Below are positions 63,433-64,000 of a stretch of 64,000 nucleotides of DNA, one piece after another. The DNA is from Serratia liquefaciens (GTDB lineage: Bacteria; Pseudomonadota; Gammaproteobacteria; Enterobacterales; Enterobacteriaceae). The notes below the pieces were generated by a model. That model made no database searches. It was given only the letters and a program-made list of their open reading frames with translations, and was not told where the DNA came from. Each line of letters opens with the position of its first letter. The first letter of the stretch is position 1. The stretch lies in contig NZ_CP088930.1 of NCBI RefSeq assembly GCF_027594825.1, positions 4,277,019 to 4,341,018 of the forward strand, written 5' to 3'. A program made the translations under genes and the position numbers.

Positions 63433-64000
63433 TCAGCGCATTTCGAGTTCCGGCACCACCGACATACCGACGCGCAACCGTGCCAGGTCCGATTGGTTCG
63501 GCTCCAGCAGGATCTTCACCGGCAGGCGTTGCACCACTTTGGTGTAGTTGCCGGTTGCGTTATCGGCGCTGATGGCGGCAAAGGTAGCGCCGGTGGCAGG
63601 CGCTATGCTGTCGACATGACCGCGTAGCGTTACGCCGGGCAGCGCATCTACGCGGATCGATACCGGCTGGCCGGCAGAGACATTGGCCAACTGGGTTTCC
63701 AGGAAGTTGGCGACGACATAGCTCTGCTGCAGCGGCACTACCGCCAGCAACCTCGTACCGGCAGAGACCCAGGCCCCTTCGCGCACGGCGCGCTGGCCTA
63801 CGGTGCCGGCAATGGGCGCGACGATTTGGGTATAGGAAAGATTCAGGCGGGCCTGGTCAACGCTGGCCTGTGAGGCGGCAATGTCAGCTTCGGCCTGTTT
63901 TCTGCTGGCCTGCAATACGCCGACTTCTTTGCGTGCAGAGACCACGGCAGCCTGATTTTGCTTCAGCTGTGCCGCGGCGGTTTGCATTGCGGAGGCGGAT
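63433..64000 (-). CDS. HlyD/EmrA-like membrane fusion protein, N-terminal part outside the window
   Basis: The last about 188 residues of a periplasmic adaptor. The frame stays open to the window edge, so the start lies beyond 64000. The visible part has the end of the coiled coil (ASQASVDQARLNLSYTQIVAPIAGTVGQRAVREGAWVSAGT), the EmrA-type barrel (VVANFLETQLANVSAGQPVSIRVDALPG) and ATGATFAAISADNATGNYTKVVQRLPVKI, diagnostic of EmrA/HlyD exporters. The partner pump gene should lie upstream, outside. Confidence 0.85.
   Translation of the reverse strand, partial: SASAMQTAAAQLKQNQAAVVSARKEVGVLQASRKQAEADIAASQASVDQARLNLSYTQIVAPIAGTVGQRAVREGAWVSAGTRLLAVVPLQQSYVVANFLETQLANVSAGQPVSIRVDALPGVTLRGHVDSIAPATGATFAAISADNATGNYTKVVQRLPVKILLEPNQSDLARLRVGMSVVPELEMR

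Overview
The window is a 64 kb chromosomal segment of an enterobacterium of the Serratia type. This is inferred from gene-by-gene protein similarity to Escherichia coli K-12, from the high GC of the coding regions, and from long intergenic palindromic elements of a kind I associate with Serratia/Yersinia. The backbone follows the E. coli order cydAB - tol/pal - lysT tRNA cluster - nadA - pnuC - zitB - aroG - gpmA - gal - mod - pgl - bio - uvrB - moa - ybhL - ybhRSFG/cecR - rhlE. Accessory blocks interrupt it. I saw no insertion sequence, integrase, CRISPR array or rRNA gene.

Layout. Positions 1-2.9 kb hold cydA (5' truncated by the window edge), cydB, the small cydX and ybgE, which form the cytochrome bd oxidase operon. 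Positions 3.0-8.7 kb hold ybgC-tolQ-tolR-tolA-tolB-pal-cpoB, the envelope-constriction machine. Positions 8.8-10.2 kb hold four tRNA-Lys genes and one tRNA-Val, followed by a tandem array of about 172-bp units. Each full unit ends in a copy of the tRNA-Lys 3' end, as in the E. coli tyrT/rtT arrangement. nadA and pnuC (NAD supply) follow. A minus-strand operon encodes a BvgAS/EvgAS-type phosphorelay pair and the zinc exporter ZitB. aroG and gpmA come next, then psiF and galTKM without galE. Two unrelated minus-strand genes (a CPBP membrane protease and an isochorismatase-like protein lacking its catalytic cysteine) lie between galT and modF.

Positions 25-36 kb are a molybdate locus (modF, modE and modABC) interrupted by a five-gene plus-strand import operon: TonB-dependent receptor, periplasmic binding protein, SAM methyltransferase, FecCD permease and ATPase. 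Its promoter region carries a strong match to the Zur operator, so I infer that it imports a zinc (or related metal) chelate. acrZ lies just before modA. modA has a near-perfect ModE box. ybhA, pgl, ybhB and a YkvA-like gene follow, then the divergent biotin genes bioA / bioBFCD around a BirA operator.

Positions 44.5-48.4 kb are another accessory patch: an AT-richer orphan beta-helix protein (phage tailspike-like), an orphan UrtE/LivF-like ATPase with a degenerate signature motif, and about 1.1 kb without a convincing gene. That gap contains an inverted DnaA-box pair and ends at the LexA-controlled uvrB promoter. The backbone then resumes with uvrB, a DUF2132 gene, ybhK and moaABCDE. moaA is preceded by a ModE box and a Moco-riboswitch-like leader. 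ybhL, the cecR-ybhGFSR efflux operon, rhlE and the 3' part of an HlyD/EmrA-like gene complete the window.

Working together: molybdate import (modABC), its sensor ModE and molybdopterin synthesis (moaABCDE) share ModE-type sites. The Zur-type operon and ZitB are both zinc-related by inference. tol/pal and cyd are housekeeping. No computation was run; all similarity statements rest on recalled family sequences and visible motifs.
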